From assembly GCA_905221605.1 (NCBI GenBank), contig CAJNDS010002446.1, positions 745,148 through 809,147 on the forward strand: a stretch of 64,000 bases of DNA. The letters are read 5' to 3'. Shown in pieces: positions 10,583 through 21,800 of this stretch. Positions within the stretch are counted from its first letter, which is position 1, and each line of letters opens with the position of its first letter. The stretch comes from Symbiodinium natans. Lineage: Eukaryota > Sar > Dinophyceae > Suessiales > Symbiodiniaceae. A model generated the notes under the pieces. The model searched no databases, had not been told where the DNA came from, and saw only the letters and a program-made list of their open reading frames with translations. Both the position numbers and the translations under genes were made by a program.

Positions 10583-11868
10583 GCAGCTCAAGGCTTGAAG
10601 TTTACAGACCTTATGCCTTCAGATTTCATGAAATTGTTAGCTTATCATCCCAAACTATCAGAATTCGAGCAACAGCGAACTCGCGACTTCCATGCTAATT
10701 CTTGCTTCTTTCAGTTTACTGTAGATCTTAAAATCTTTGGATTTGGGTCCAGAATCAATTTGGTTTGGGATTGGAGGCCCATCTTTTAACTGACGTATTC
10801 CCAAAACCTCGCGATTTTGGTTTTTTTACGCTGATACTTCGATACAAAATCACGGGCTTCCACTCCAAATCCCTGGCTTTAGGCTTGAAAAACTCACGCT
10901 TTTTGGTGGAACGTCTGCAGATTGGATAGTCATGAAATAATGAATTTACTACTAATGACAAGAAGAATACTACTGACAAAGCCATAGAACTCATTGGTAA
11001 TAACAATAATAGTACTAATGGAAATAGTGGGCGTCTTTTAGCATGCGCACAATCCTTGGAGTTGGATTGATTGACAGCGATCTTCACTTTTGGCCCTAAA
11101 CTTTGAATGAATTCGGGGATGCGAACGTTTCCACCTTGAATTTTGTGCATCGTCAATATCTCGAAGCCAGACCTGTGGTGTCGTCGAAGACTACAGCAAC
11201 AAGGATGGCAGCCGATTATCTTCTGCAGCACAAACAGCAGATGTTAAAGGCCTAGAAATTCGTGGTTTTGAATGGAATTTGGATGAACCCCTGGAGTCTC
11301 GTACAGAGGACCCTGCTCAGCGTGGATGCTTGCAATCTGCCTGGCGCTTCTTCTTTGAAGCTGCAAGAACCTTAGCACGCAGGCCAGGGTGAGCAAACGG
11401 CACAGGCGTGAGCATCTTTCTCTCACCAACTACGTCACCGTCCAACAATCTCCGCGGCCGGGGTGACGCGCCACCATCACCAGCCTAACAACAACTTTCA
11501 AAGGCACGCACGTCCTGCTGAACACCTCCTCTTCTTCTTAACTTCCCTCGACTTTGACCGCTTTGCTGCTGGACTTCCCGCGCTCTTGCCAGCATGACCA
11601 GCCTGGCGCACATAGCCCCAACCTCGTTTGGCTCGCGACCTGCAGCTGGAGCATCAGTAGCATTTCGCCTCGTCCGTGACCACGTTCCTAAGCAACTCCA
11701 TGGAAAACAAGATTGTCAAGGTATCTTGTCTGACGGCGCATCTGGTTGCATGTGCTGGTTTTACCTGCAGGATTTCATACTTGCGCCGCTACCAATCGCT
11801 CATCGGAAGGCAAGAGGCAAGCACGCAACGAGCCCAGCAGCTTTTCGAGTGGTGATTTTCACGCTAGC
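10583..11868. other. Spacer between copies 2 and 3, part of the duplicated unit
   Basis: Similar to the spacer between copies 1 and 2 in its central part, and to the 3' flanks of copies 1 and 2 from about 11,290. No confident gene. Confidence 0.5.
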
Positions 11869-13722
11869 TCAGTGATACGTCAAAGGCTTCACGAACACGA
11901 GCTTGTCCAATACCCAGGCTCCAGACTCAACGTCCTCGAAGTTGCACGGGAAGTTTTCGGAGACCACGTAGCACGCGATGGGCGGGCCGTCCTGGCCTTT
12001 GTTGTACTCAAAGTAGCGGGCCTCCTCCTCCCCCGCTAACCTCTCTTCACCCCTGACGATCTTGCTGAATCCGTTGGGGTCTGCTTCAAGACACTCTTGA
12101 GGCGTGGCAACATGAACGGCTGCGGACTGCTTGCAGCCCGGTCTGCGCCCCCTGCCTTTGCTGACTTTCCTGGCTTGCCAGCCTGCACCCTCGACGCATG
12201 CTTCATGCTGCCACCGCTTGAAGTCTGCTGAGCACCTCGTCATGTCCAGGGGGCCCGTCTCGCAATCCGCCGCCGCTGCGACAGTCAAAAAGGAAGTGGC
12301 CACTGGCGAGGAGCTCTCCGTCTCTGCGCTCTCCATGACAAACCAGCCGTTCGTGAGCCCCCTCTGACGGATGTTGGGCTCCTGCCTCAGCAGCTCTTCT
12401 GCCACAGCGTGGCCGGCTCTGGGGGGCGGATCCAAGAAGTGATACTTGCTCCCAAGATCGGACGCGGCACCTTCAGCGGTCCAAAGGAGGCGCGGATCTT
12501 GGCCAAGGTAGGTGGCCGCAGCATCCTTTCCTTCTGCTGAGAGGTCATGCTCAGAGACGAGCTCAGCATCTTGTTGGGTCAGGACGCTGTTGCACATCAT
12601 CTCCCTGCTCGAGTTCTTCAGGACGTTGTACTCAGTACAGCACTCCGCCAGCCAAGCAGCCTGGTTATCTTGGGAGAGGAAGGGCCAGCTCGTGCAGCTT
12701 CGCCCACTCCAGCCGCAGGCACGACCGCAGCAGCCCAGCACCTCGGCCTCGACCCTGCGCACCACGCGATCCGCGCAGGACTGCTCGGTGCTGAGGCCCT
12801 TGGCAAAGTCGTAGTAAACATCCCAAGAAGTGTTGACAACCTCTTCGACAATCAAAGTGCACTCGTCGTGGCAAACTTGTCGCAGGTGGTGCCGAAGCGT
12901 GCTGCCCACGAGTGGATCTAAGCGCCCGAAGCCCTTGGAGCCATCGTGCTCGGACAGCTCCGCCGCTTCTTCCAGCCATGGGGCTTTCTTCTTTTCAGAA
13001 TTGCTGAAGGAGCCCGCGACTACCGCTTGGCACAGCTCGGGGGTCAGGTGCAGGCGCTTCAAAGTCTTGGGCATTAATTTTCGATGCCTGCTTTCCTGGC
13101 TCTTCTGAAAGAACGGGCTCGCCTCTCCAATCTTTTTACGGTATGCATTCCCGGCGGCTGCACAGAAGTTCAAAGCCGAGACGTGGACGGGGCTCCGAGG
13201 CCGAATTGCCCCGAAGTCAAAGGGTAGTTCGCACGAGCAGTTTTTCGAAGCCCCGGCCAAGGGGAACTCCGTCACGCCCCACCCTGCGCCGCAAGCCCCT
13301 ACGGCCAAAAGATGGCGACCCTCTTTGCACTCGCACACAGCTCCGTCTGTCTCATGCTTGAGCACGACATTTCTAAAGGAAAAGCAGGGATGGTCGCACC
13401 GGCAGTCTTTCATGGGTACTCTATCTATTGTGTCCTCTCCGGGCTCGTGGAAGACTATGAAGCCATCGTTCTCATGGAATTCGGTTTTTCCCTCACCCGC
13501 CCTGACAGGACTGCACTCGTGACTGGTGACAAGGCCTTCAGGACAGCGACAGAGAGTGCTCCCCACAACCTTCTCGGCACGAAATTGCCCGCAAGTGTCC
13601 GACGCTCCTTCTTGCGCGAGGGCTGCTGGCAGAGCCGAAGCCTCGAAGCCCGGCCCTGCCGGCCTCGCGGCCTTTGCAAGGAAAGAAGTAATCATCAAAC
13701 CACATAACCTAATAGAGCCCAT
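11869..13722 (-). CDS. Secreted cysteine-rich protein, tandem copy 3
   Basis: Intronless, 617 residues, start MGSIRLCGLMITSFLAKAA with signal-peptide character. Conserved motifs are the same as in the other two copies. It is a mosaic: the C-terminal ~270 residues match copy 2 almost exactly, whereas the block FSNSEKKKAPWLE and the segment SWDVYYDFA match copy 1. The N-terminal Cys-rich part (residues of about 50-190) is its own. Patchy matching like this suggests gene conversion or unequal exchange (inference). Function unknown. Confidence 0.85.
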   Translation of the reverse strand: MGSIRLCGLMITSFLAKAARPAGPGFEASALPAALAQEGASDTCGQFRAEKVVGSTLCRCPEGLVTSHECSPVRAGEGKTEFHENDGFIVFHEPGEDTIDRVPMKDCRCDHPCFSFRNVVLKHETDGAVCECKEGRHLLAVGACGAGWGVTEFPLAGASKNCSCELPFDFGAIRPRSPVHVSALNFCAAAGNAYRKKIGEASPFFQKSQESRHRKLMPKTLKRLHLTPELCQAVVAGSFSNSEKKKAPWLEEAAELSEHDGSKGFGRLDPLVGSTLRHHLRQVCHDECTLIVEEVVNTSWDVYYDFAKGLSTEQSCADRVVRRVEAEVLGCCGRACGWSGRSCTSWPFLSQDNQAAWLAECCTEYNVLKNSSREMMCNSVLTQQDAELVSEHDLSAEGKDAAATYLGQDPRLLWTAEGAASDLGSKYHFLDPPPRAGHAVAEELLRQEPNIRQRGLTNGWFVMESAETESSSPVATSFLTVAAAADCETGPLDMTRCSADFKRWQHEACVEGAGWQARKVSKGRGRRPGCKQSAAVHVATPQECLEADPNGFSKIVRGEERLAGEEEARYFEYNKGQDGPPIACYVVSENFPCNFEDVESGAWVLDKLVFVKPLTYH

Positions 13723-14400
13723 GGCTCAGGCGCCAAGGGGCTCCACTGTTGTTGCGACTTGAGCCGCAAAAGCTCCAACTTTCTATCCGTCTGTTGGTTT
13801 ATGCACCAGAGCAGGTCTGCATCCATGGAAGTTGAATCAGGAGCAGAGAACGTCTTGCTCCAACAGCGTTCTGAGGCGCTACCCCCCGAAACACGGCTGG
13901 CCTCTCCTCCCAACAAAATGGGACAACTGAGGACTGAGCAAGGCGGGTCGTCCAACAACTTCAGGCCTAAAAGGTCTTTTCGGTCTGGACCGTTGAGGTT
14001 GGTGGCTCTCATTCTGAAACAGCGCTACTGATTTTTGACAGTTGCACAGCAGCATGAATGTCAGCTTGATTGAAGCTCCCTCAGTGCTGAGCTCCCTGCA
14101 GGTCCCAGGATCTAGCCTCAATCCCGCCTCCCAGTGACGAGGTGAGCTAGACTACAGAGCGGAGTTCAACTTGTCTGTCTGATCTTGCCGAACTGTTGCC
14201 AACTGTCCTAGAGTGGACGCTACTCTCATCCAGCACGAAGTCCGTGGCGGAGTGCTTTTCTGGCAAGCAAGAGGTGCTGGTTTCTGCCGTCGATTTGCCT
14301 CTCGCCTTTGTATTGGGACGGACATCCTAAAGATACTTGGGCCCTGGGGACGATGCGAGTGTTCTGAGCAATCGTGATTGAAGTCTAAGATCGCAACAAA
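13723..14400. other. 5' flank of copy 3; possible spliced-leader relic
   Basis: 13,758-13,774 on the minus strand reads TTTTGCGGCTCAAG. Removing CG gives the last 12 bases of the dinoflagellate spliced leader. It lies 36 bases before the start codon, in the same place as related sequences upstream of copies 1 and 2. The remainder resembles the 5' flank of copy 1 and holds no gene. Confidence 0.45.
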
Positions 14401-14545
14401 AGTGCTTCACACTTTTGGAGTGGGGACAAACAAAAGTGTGGACAAACAAAGGTGTGTGCAATTTTTGGGCGGCGGCAAACGCAAGTGCATACGTTTTTGG
14501 GGTTGGGACAAACACAAGCGTGAGCACTTTTGGGGTGCGTGCATT
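14401..14545. repeat. Degenerate ~45-bp tandem repeat
   Basis: About three units in which TTTTTGGGG, GGGACAAACA and AAGTGTG recur in order. It gives overlapping spurious ORFs on both strands. Confidence 0.7.
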
Positions 14546-15764
14546 GAAGCACACGGACTGCGGCGCAGCCAACACGCCGGAAGCGTGTCACCTGCCCATG
14601 ATAACTTGGCCCAAAAGTTGCGGCATGAGAATTTGCGGACAATATTGGCATGTTTACCAGGCATCCAGCGAATCCAATGCCCACATGCTGCGATCACAAC
14701 TGGGAGGTCCTCAGTGCAACAACCTTTGCACCAGGCCTTGTCATCAGGAAAACTTGAGGGCATCGAACACTCGTGTAGACTGGCAGGAACCACTTCACAC
14801 GTCCCTCCCCGCACAGCCGCGAACAGAACAATCCACAATGCTCGGTTCTCAGTTCTCAGTTCTGGCCTCCCACCCTCAGTGCGAGCGGGAATGGCTCCAC
14901 TTGCATGCGCGCATGCGTGAGTGGATGCGTGCATTCAAGCGCCTGTGCTTGTGCCGAAGCATGCGCCAGCAAAATGCAACAACGCACGGGCACCTGCGCC
15001 TGCAAAAGCGCAGCCGCTGTCATACATGCGAGAAACACGTTTCAAACATTTTCGGACAAACAGTCTGACTGTAGTGCGCAAAAATCGTCTATGGCGCCAT
15101 CCTTCAGGACCTTCCGAGCCCGATGAACCCCCGATGCAGTCTTTTTGTGGGCGACCCCTCATGGACCCCACGAACCGCCCATCATGGTCCTTGCTCTCCT
15201 GACATGGACCCCTACAGTATGAGCCTTGGATCGGGCCTAGGCTCGAGAGCTTTACCTTTGGACCCCAGTATGGTTCCCCCATGCCGGTCTCTGGACCCCT
15301 TTTTTCAACCACTTTGCCCATGTCCCATGTCCCACCATGGAGCCCCTTCTGCATGGACTGCGCTGTGAAAGCCGGTAAAAAGAACCTTTGCCCTTTCATG
15401 GACCCCTGACTCTGGACCCTGTGACACGGACATGTGTGGACTTTGTGAAGCCTTGCCCCGGATCATCTGGCTTCTCCTGCAAAGACCGCAGGAAGAACCT
15501 GATCCAGCCCACGGGACCTGCTCATGGACCCCCTGTTCACCCTGTCATGCGACCCCCTATGACCATCTGTACCAAGCGGTGCGAACTAGCTCGGAAACGG
15601 TTTCTTTTGGCTCTAAAACGGAGCCTTCAATTTCGACTCCCATGGCACCCCTCACCCCTCTCAGGGCTCCAGAGTTAAATCAATCCCCACACTGACATCT
15701 CCGGGCACATCTGCAAGCTCTGGGACGAATTTTGAGTCATCGCCGCACTGCTCACTTCGGGACT
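14546..15764. other. Intergenic stretch with interspersed TGGACCCC motif
   Basis: Between about 15,120 and 15,560 the octamer TGGACCCC or a near variant occurs some eight times at irregular spacing. A 154-residue minus-strand ORF over it (14,935-15,399) is Gly/Arg-rich and probably a by-product. No domain recognised; 14,550-15,100 shows nothing further. Confidence 0.4.
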
Positions 15765-16910
15765 TCAAAGTCCAGGCAGGGGCAGGTCGATTCCGACGCA
15801 GGACATCATGATGCAGATGCCGAGGAGGAGGGAGATCGATGACGCACTGGCCGAAATCAACTTCAGCTTGGGGGACTTGCGGAAGAATAGGCTCAGGACT
15901 GTCGTGTAACATCCCATGGAGAACAACGTGCCGAAGACGACCCCAAGCACGTGTATGACGGCAGAAAAGCGTGGCAAGGAGAAGGCCGGAAGAATGAAGA
16001 TGATGGCATCCAGCGAGAGTCCATGCACGACACCAGTCGCATACGTTGCCCATCCATAGTTCTGGTCGCCTGTAGCTTCTTCTGCGGTATCATATTGCCT
16101 GGCTTCTTTGAAGCCCAGCAGCCCAATTGCTATCAGAGATGCGCCCACGAGCAAGCCGCTGGTTTGCTCTAGGGCCTGAGCTACATGCATCTGCAACAGG
16201 CCCATCTTCACTGCAAGGCAACCGATTCCGATGATCAGCTGTCCGGTGGCATGCCCCGAGCCCCAAAGAGCTCCAAGGCCAAAGGCGGCAAACACTGAGC
16301 GGCCCTTGCCGATCACCAGGGGCGCCAGTGCCGCCAAGTGGTCAGGTCCTGCCACCGTGTGCAGCCCTCCCACTGCTAGACCGATCATCAAAACAACTGC
16401 AGGTGACTTTGCGGTCATTGGATGTGCAAACAGCTTGTGCATGGCGCCCTCGACAAAGCTGGTGATGTAGAGCAGCAGCAAGAGAATCAGCACTACACTC
16501 GTCCCAGCTTTCAGCAAACGGCGAACTCTCCTCATCGTTGTCCAATCATCCTTCACTGTGGTTGCACCCGCCGACTGTGCTTCGCCCTCGGTTGTGGGCC
16601 TTCTGCGCTGCTGCAACAGCTGAGAACGGGAGCGCCCTGCAAAGCATCCATGCAGCCTGCTTCTGCGCATTTCCTCGAGACTGGAGCACTTGGCCCCTTT
16701 CCGTCTGCACAAGACTTCAGAAAATTTGAACATTGACCCCACCAACACCAGGCAGTGCCCAAAACGGGGTGTCAAAGAACTGCGAGCGCGCTCTTGGGCA
16801 GCCACGTCGACGGCTGCCCTCTGCAGGCCATGCTGGTGGCGCACGGACCCTGCCGCAAGTCCAGAACCCAGTGCCCAGGCTGGGCACGGGCTCGCATGGC
16901 CTGCTTGCAT
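15765..16910 (-). CDS. NicO-type (nickel/cobalt family) transporter, plastid-like, tandem copy 1
   Basis: Intronless, 381 residues. The C-terminal ~230 residues form a NicO/UreH-like membrane domain: HTVAGPDHLAALAPL (the His/Asp-His motif of the family), then GALWGSGHATGQLIIGIG, then GVVHGLSLDAIIFILPA, with about six to seven hydrophobic segments. The wording of these motifs is close to plant chloroplast members of the high-affinity nickel-transport family. The ~120-residue basic N-terminus, ending with a first hydrophobic segment SVVLILLLLLYITSFVEG, may be a plastid-targeting extension (inference). Substrate is not certain: the family includes Ni/Co permeases and proteins of unknown cargo. 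An internal Met (MFKFSEVL...) is an alternative start. Confidence 0.85.
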   Translation of the reverse strand: MQAGHASPCPAWALGSGLAAGSVRHQHGLQRAAVDVAAQERARSSLTPRFGHCLVLVGSMFKFSEVLCRRKGAKCSSLEEMRRSRLHGCFAGRSRSQLLQQRRRPTTEGEAQSAGATTVKDDWTTMRRVRRLLKAGTSVVLILLLLLYITSFVEGAMHKLFAHPMTAKSPAVVLMIGLAVGGLHTVAGPDHLAALAPLVIGKGRSVFAAFGLGALWGSGHATGQLIIGIGCLAVKMGLLQMHVAQALEQTSGLLVGASLIAIGLLGFKEARQYDTAEEATGDQNYGWATYATGVVHGLSLDAIIFILPAFSLPRFSAVIHVLGVVFGTLFSMGCYTTVLSLFFRKSPKLKLISASASSISLLLGICIMMSCVGIDLPLPGL

Positions 16911-17366
16911 CTTGCAAGCTTAACGTCAGGGTCGGCACCCTAATCCCACGCTCGAGCCGTCATAGCGACTTGCATGTCCTCTTCACTGAAGCGTGGCACT
17001 ACCAGCTTGCTCAACCACTCAGCACGGGCTGCAGTAAGTGAGACAACGGGCATCTAACATGACAAGCAGCAGAGCTCTCACCTGCAGGCAACGTAAATCA
17101 AAAAGAAAACACTAGCAAAGGGCTTCGAGCTAACTGGACATGCAATGGACGTGCAGCCTTGTTTTTCATCACTTGGAGAACCTCGATCCTCTGTCTGCAT
17201 CAGTGCATGCGCAAGAATATTTGTCACATCAGCTGATTCGATGTATGAAACAGCTTCCCACCGGGTTCTACTCAGCTCTGCAGCTGCAAGCTCCAACGCG
17301 CAAAGCCCAGGGAGTAGCCTGTAGCTGAACTTCTCTTTTCTGGAAGCCACAAAGGCGGCACTGCCA
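16911..17366. other. Spacer between the two NicO genes
   Basis: 456 bases. 16,951-16,958 is CTCGAGCC on the + strand, at a position comparable to CTTGAGCC upstream of copy 2. No gene seen. Confidence 0.45.
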
Positions 17367-18491
17367 TCATAGCCCAGGCAGGGGCAGGTCGATTCCGACG
17401 CAGGACATCAAGATGCAGATGCCGAGGAGCAGGGAGATCGATGACGCACTGGAGGAAATCAACTTCAGCTTGGGGGACTTGCGGAAGAACAGGCTCAGGA
17501 CTGTCGTGTAACATCCCATGGAGAACAACGTGCCGAAGACGACCCCAAGCACGTGTACCACGGCAGAGAAGCGTGGCAAGGAGAAAGCCGGAAGAATGAA
17601 GATGATGGCATCCAGCGAGAGTCCATGCACGACGCCTGTCGCATATGTGGCCCACCCATAGTTCTGGTCGAACGAAATGGCTTCGTCTTCGGCATCATAA
17701 TCCCTGGCTTCTTTGAAGCCCAGCAGCCCAATTGCTATCAGAGATGCGCCCACGAGCAAGCCGCTGGTTTGCTCTAGAACCTGAGCTACATGCATCTGCA
17801 ACAGGCCCATCTTCACTGCAAGGCAACCGATTCCGATGATCAGCTGTCCGGTGGCATGTCCCGAGCCCCAAAGAGCTCCAAGGCCAAAGGCGGCAAACAC
17901 TGAGCGGCCTTTGCCGATCACTAGGGGCGCCAATGCCGCCAAGTGGTCAGGTCCTGCCACCGTGTGCAGCCCTCCCACTGCTAGACCGATGATCAAGGCA
18001 ACTGCCGGTGACTTTGCTGTCATTGGATGTGCAAACAGCTTGTGCATGGCGCCCTCGACAAAGCTTGTGATGTAGAGCAGCAGCAAGAGAATCAGCACTA
18101 CACTCGTCCCAGCTTTCAGCAAGCGGCGGACTTTCCTCATCGTTGTCCAATCATCTTTCACCGTGGTTGCACCCGACTGTGCTTCGCCCTTGGTTGTGGG
18201 CCTTCTGCGCTGCTGCAACATCTGAGAGCGGGAGCGCCCTGCAAAGCATCCATGCAGCCTGCTTCTGCGCATTTCCTCGAGACTGGAGCACTTGGCCCCT
18301 TTTCGTCTGCACAAGACTTCAGAAAATTTGAACATTGACCCCACCAACACCAGGCAGTGCCCAAAACGGGGTGTCAAAGAACTGCGAGCGCGCTCTTGGG
18401 CAGCCACGTCGACGGCTGCCCTCTGCAGGCCATGCTGGTGGCGCACGGACCCAAGTCCAGCAGCCACTGGCCTGGCCAAGCCCGCTTGCAT
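17367..18491 (-). CDS. NicO-type (nickel/cobalt family) transporter, tandem copy 2
   Basis: Intronless, 374 residues, nearly identical to copy 1. The differences concentrate in the first ~30 residues and in the hydrophilic loop after KEAR (YDAEDEAISFDQ here, YDTAEEATGDQ in copy 1). All family motifs are intact: HTVAGPDHLAAL, GSGHATGQ, VVHGLSLDA. High identity with unequal flanks indicates a recent tandem duplication. 57 bases before the start codon the minus strand reads CACGGCTCAAG, matching eight bases of the spliced-leader end. Confidence 0.85.
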   Translation of the reverse strand: MQAGLARPVAAGLGSVRHQHGLQRAAVDVAAQERARSSLTPRFGHCLVLVGSMFKFSEVLCRRKGAKCSSLEEMRRSRLHGCFAGRSRSQMLQQRRRPTTKGEAQSGATTVKDDWTTMRKVRRLLKAGTSVVLILLLLLYITSFVEGAMHKLFAHPMTAKSPAVALIIGLAVGGLHTVAGPDHLAALAPLVIGKGRSVFAAFGLGALWGSGHATGQLIIGIGCLAVKMGLLQMHVAQVLEQTSGLLVGASLIAIGLLGFKEARDYDAEDEAISFDQNYGWATYATGVVHGLSLDAIIFILPAFSLPRFSAVVHVLGVVFGTLFSMGCYTTVLSLFFRKSPKLKLISSSASSISLLLGICILMSCVGIDLPLPGL

Positions 18492-18832
18492 TTTGCAAGC
18501 TTTGCGAGACGCCGCTTACAGGGGTTACGGCACGCGCCCAGCCCCTGCTTGAGCCGTGTGAATTGAAGCAGGGCATGACTCGGCATGATGAATGTGGCAA
18601 CTAGCGAATGCGACAGCAAGAGAATAAGACATGCATGGGAACACTTGGTGCAGCAAACACGCCCCAGCATGCAGCTTCTGGCTGCGTGCTGTGCAAAGAC
18701 TTGCGACAAGATCTTTTTGCCGCTCCGTCCAGCCGCTGGTTTCGCAATGTTTCGGGCTGCTTTCGCACGCAGGACGTGGCTAAGCTGCTAGAATGGGAGG
18801 GAGGCTCTGCTTGGCAGACTCAGCATTGTGAC

Positions 18833-21800
18833 CTTTGCCACGCACTTCTTGACATTCTTGCCGGCGCTGCCGTGCAGGATCATGCGGGTGCTTGGGATCT
18901 CGAAGCTGTGGTCGTCCCAACTACGAAGGTCCGAAGGACCACGGTCACTCAGGGAGGAGTGAGGAGCTCGAACGTCGCAGCAGAATCTGCTCGTGGGGCT
19001 GCAGTCGGCATCTCAGGGAGCAGTCACAGAACTAGCGGCAGACAGAGTTCCTCAGAGGATCCAGCTTCCCCAAACTTTCCTGTCTGCAGAAAAAGCACAC
19101 TGTCCAACACAATCTCGAACATGGCCATCAGCATTTCGGTGTCGACCTTTGCAGTGTGGCAGCTGCTCTCTGGAACTCTTTGCGAACTGCCGGTCGCGGA
19201 GTGACTGCACTTTGGAGTTTTTCATGTTAAAAACACATTAACTCGGTGCTGTCTCTGTGTCTGAGCAACTGAGCCCAATTTAGTGTTGAGGGTTTCTTAA
19301 CGTTAAGAATCCCGAAATGGGTTTTTAATGTTAAAAAAACCCTTTGGCACTGAGACCGCCGGATTCTGCGGGGACAGAGGGTACGCCAAGCATGCAGGAA
19401 TCGAGGAGACCATGCAAGCCACGAGTAGACCAAGGCCGGAGCAGAGACATCCAGCTTCCCACCCACGCCCAAGGAGGGCATGCCATTCACCTGAAGAGCC
19501 GCTCACTTTTCCTTACTGCTGGTTCGTAGGGATGGGGGGAATAAGGTTCCATATATATATATATATATATGCTCACCCCCCCGCAATGGATCAACCGCGA
19601 AATGAAAAGGACAGGAAAAACTAGTTGTTTTTGTCGTGCTTTGTGTTTTCTTGCGTGTTTTGCCTTATTTCTTGTGCTTTTTGTGCATTTCGTGCATTGT
19701 TGCACTTTTCTGGTGTTTTTTGCACTTTTGCACTTGTTTTGCTTTTTTGCACTTTTGCACTTTTTTGGCTTTTTACACTTTTTTGGCTTTTCGCACTTTT
19801 GCACTTGTTTTGGCTTTTTTGCATTATTTTCATATACTGTGCTTTTTCAATGCTTGTCTTATGCATAGAAATCCAAAAATCCAAAAACCCAAAGTTCTCC
19901 GGACAATCTCCCACGAAACTTTTGATTTTTGGATTTTGGGATTTTTGGATTTTTGGATTTTTGGATTTTTGGATTTTTGGATTTTTGGATTTTTGGATTT
20001 TTGGATTTTTGGATTTTTGGATTTTTGGATTTTTGATGATTTTGATGATTTTTATGATTTTTCACATTCGAGGTTGGCTCATATTCGTTCTCCTTTTTTT
20101 TGAATGAAAGGAGGGCGACCATTCAAATGTACCCTTATCAGAATTTCAAATGCGTCCTACCTACTCGAAACGTGAACACTACATTCATCGCACAACTAAA
20201 TAGCATATTCAATAAGATTTTGAATATGATGTTTCTGTATATGAGGACCAGGTAAAGTCTTGCCTATTCAAATCACTGAGAAAAGCACGTACATGGGTTA
20301 CGCACAGGCCTTTGCCAAGGAGGCTTTAACAGAGAAGGCCTATATGTGCAAATATCGACTTTTGCATTTGAAAGAAGCTGAAATATCTTTTTTTTTAATA
20401 AGAACCATTCTGGGATCACAGTACCTGCTGTTTAAGAAAAAGTCTATATCTCATGAACACCCTTTCTTTGTGATAACGATTTAGTTCTTCTGATCTTTTA
20501 ATTCAAGCTCTTAATATTGCATTGCCCCCTGTGATTATTGCAGCAAAGCCTGCTCGAATCGCAGTAACGTCTTAACTACTCGATTGAAAACTGTATCAAA
20601 AAAATCTAAGTAGCCTGTTCAAGAAGCCAATAAGGTTTTGAAAACATCCTACTCGAAAAGCCAACAAGAGGTTGAGCAGAAGAATTCAAGACAGTATTCG
20701 GGCTTGGGTCCAATACAGGGGTAGTGAACTGTCCCAATGGACCAACCGCGAAATGGAAAAGAAGTCCAAAAGTCCAAAAGTCAAAAAATCAAAAAATCCA
20801 AAAATCCAAAAATCAAAAGTTCACCGGACAATCTCCCAGTAAACTTTGGGTTTTTGGGCTTTTTTTGTTTTTGGATTTTTGGATTTTGGATTTTTGGACT
20901 TTTGGATTTTTAGATGTTTGGGTTTTGTGTTTTTTTTATGTTTTTGGTGTTTTTTCATGCTTTTTCGTGCTTTTTCGTGCTTTTTTGCACTTTTTGCACT
21001 TTTTGCACTTCTTGCACTTTTTGCACTTTTTGCACTTTTTGCACTTTTTTGCACGTTTTGCACTTTTTTTGCACTTTTTGCACTTGTTTGCACTTTTGCA
21101 CGTTTTTTGTACTTTTTGCACTTTTTTGTGCTTTTTGCACTTTTTGGTGCTTTTTTAATTTCGCAATATTTTTGCAAATATTTGTCCTCTTGAATGTGCT
21201 TTTCCAATCCAAAAAATCCAAAATCCAAAAGTCCAAAATCCAAAAATCCAAAAGTCCAAAAATCCAAAAATTCAAAGTTTCCTGGGAGATTGTCCGGAGA
21301 ACTTTGGATTTTTGGATTTTTGGACTTTTGGACTTTTGCAATTAGAAAAAAAGCACCAAAAAGTGCAAAAAGTGCAAAAAAAGTGCAACAAGTGCAAAAA
21401 GTGCAAAAAAGTGCAACAAGTGCAAAACGTGCAAAAAAAACAGAACAAAGCACAAAAGAACACACAAAGCACAAAAAAGCACGAAAAAAACAAAAAATGC
21501 ACAGGAAGCACAAAAATCACAAAGAAGTGGACAGGGAAAGCATGGCAGGGTACAGTGTCTCGAGAACCTTGGACATGTCGATGTGGGTCCATTGGGGTTA
21601 GAGGTTGGTCCATTGGGGGGGGGGGGGGGGAGGGGGGCGACCATATATATATATATATATCCCCTATGTACCCTTTAAGGGATCAGATATGGTACCTTAT
21701 TCACGCATTCCCTACTAACAAACAGCAAGTTTCCAGCGCTTCTCAAGGCAGAACTTACGGAGGGCAGCGACCCGCCTCGCAGAGCCAAGGCCGCAACTGC

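Noticed and set aside
18608-19204. 198-residue plus-strand ORF
   Set aside because: It overlaps minus-strand TTLL exons with better composition (MLMAMFEIVLDSV, WDDHSFEIPSTRMILHGSAG); taken as a shadow.
19487-21644. Phe/Leu/Cys-rich and Lys/Ser-rich ORFs up to 230 residues
   Set aside because: Products of the TTTTTGGA and GCACTTTTT arrays, which lie inside a TTLL intron.
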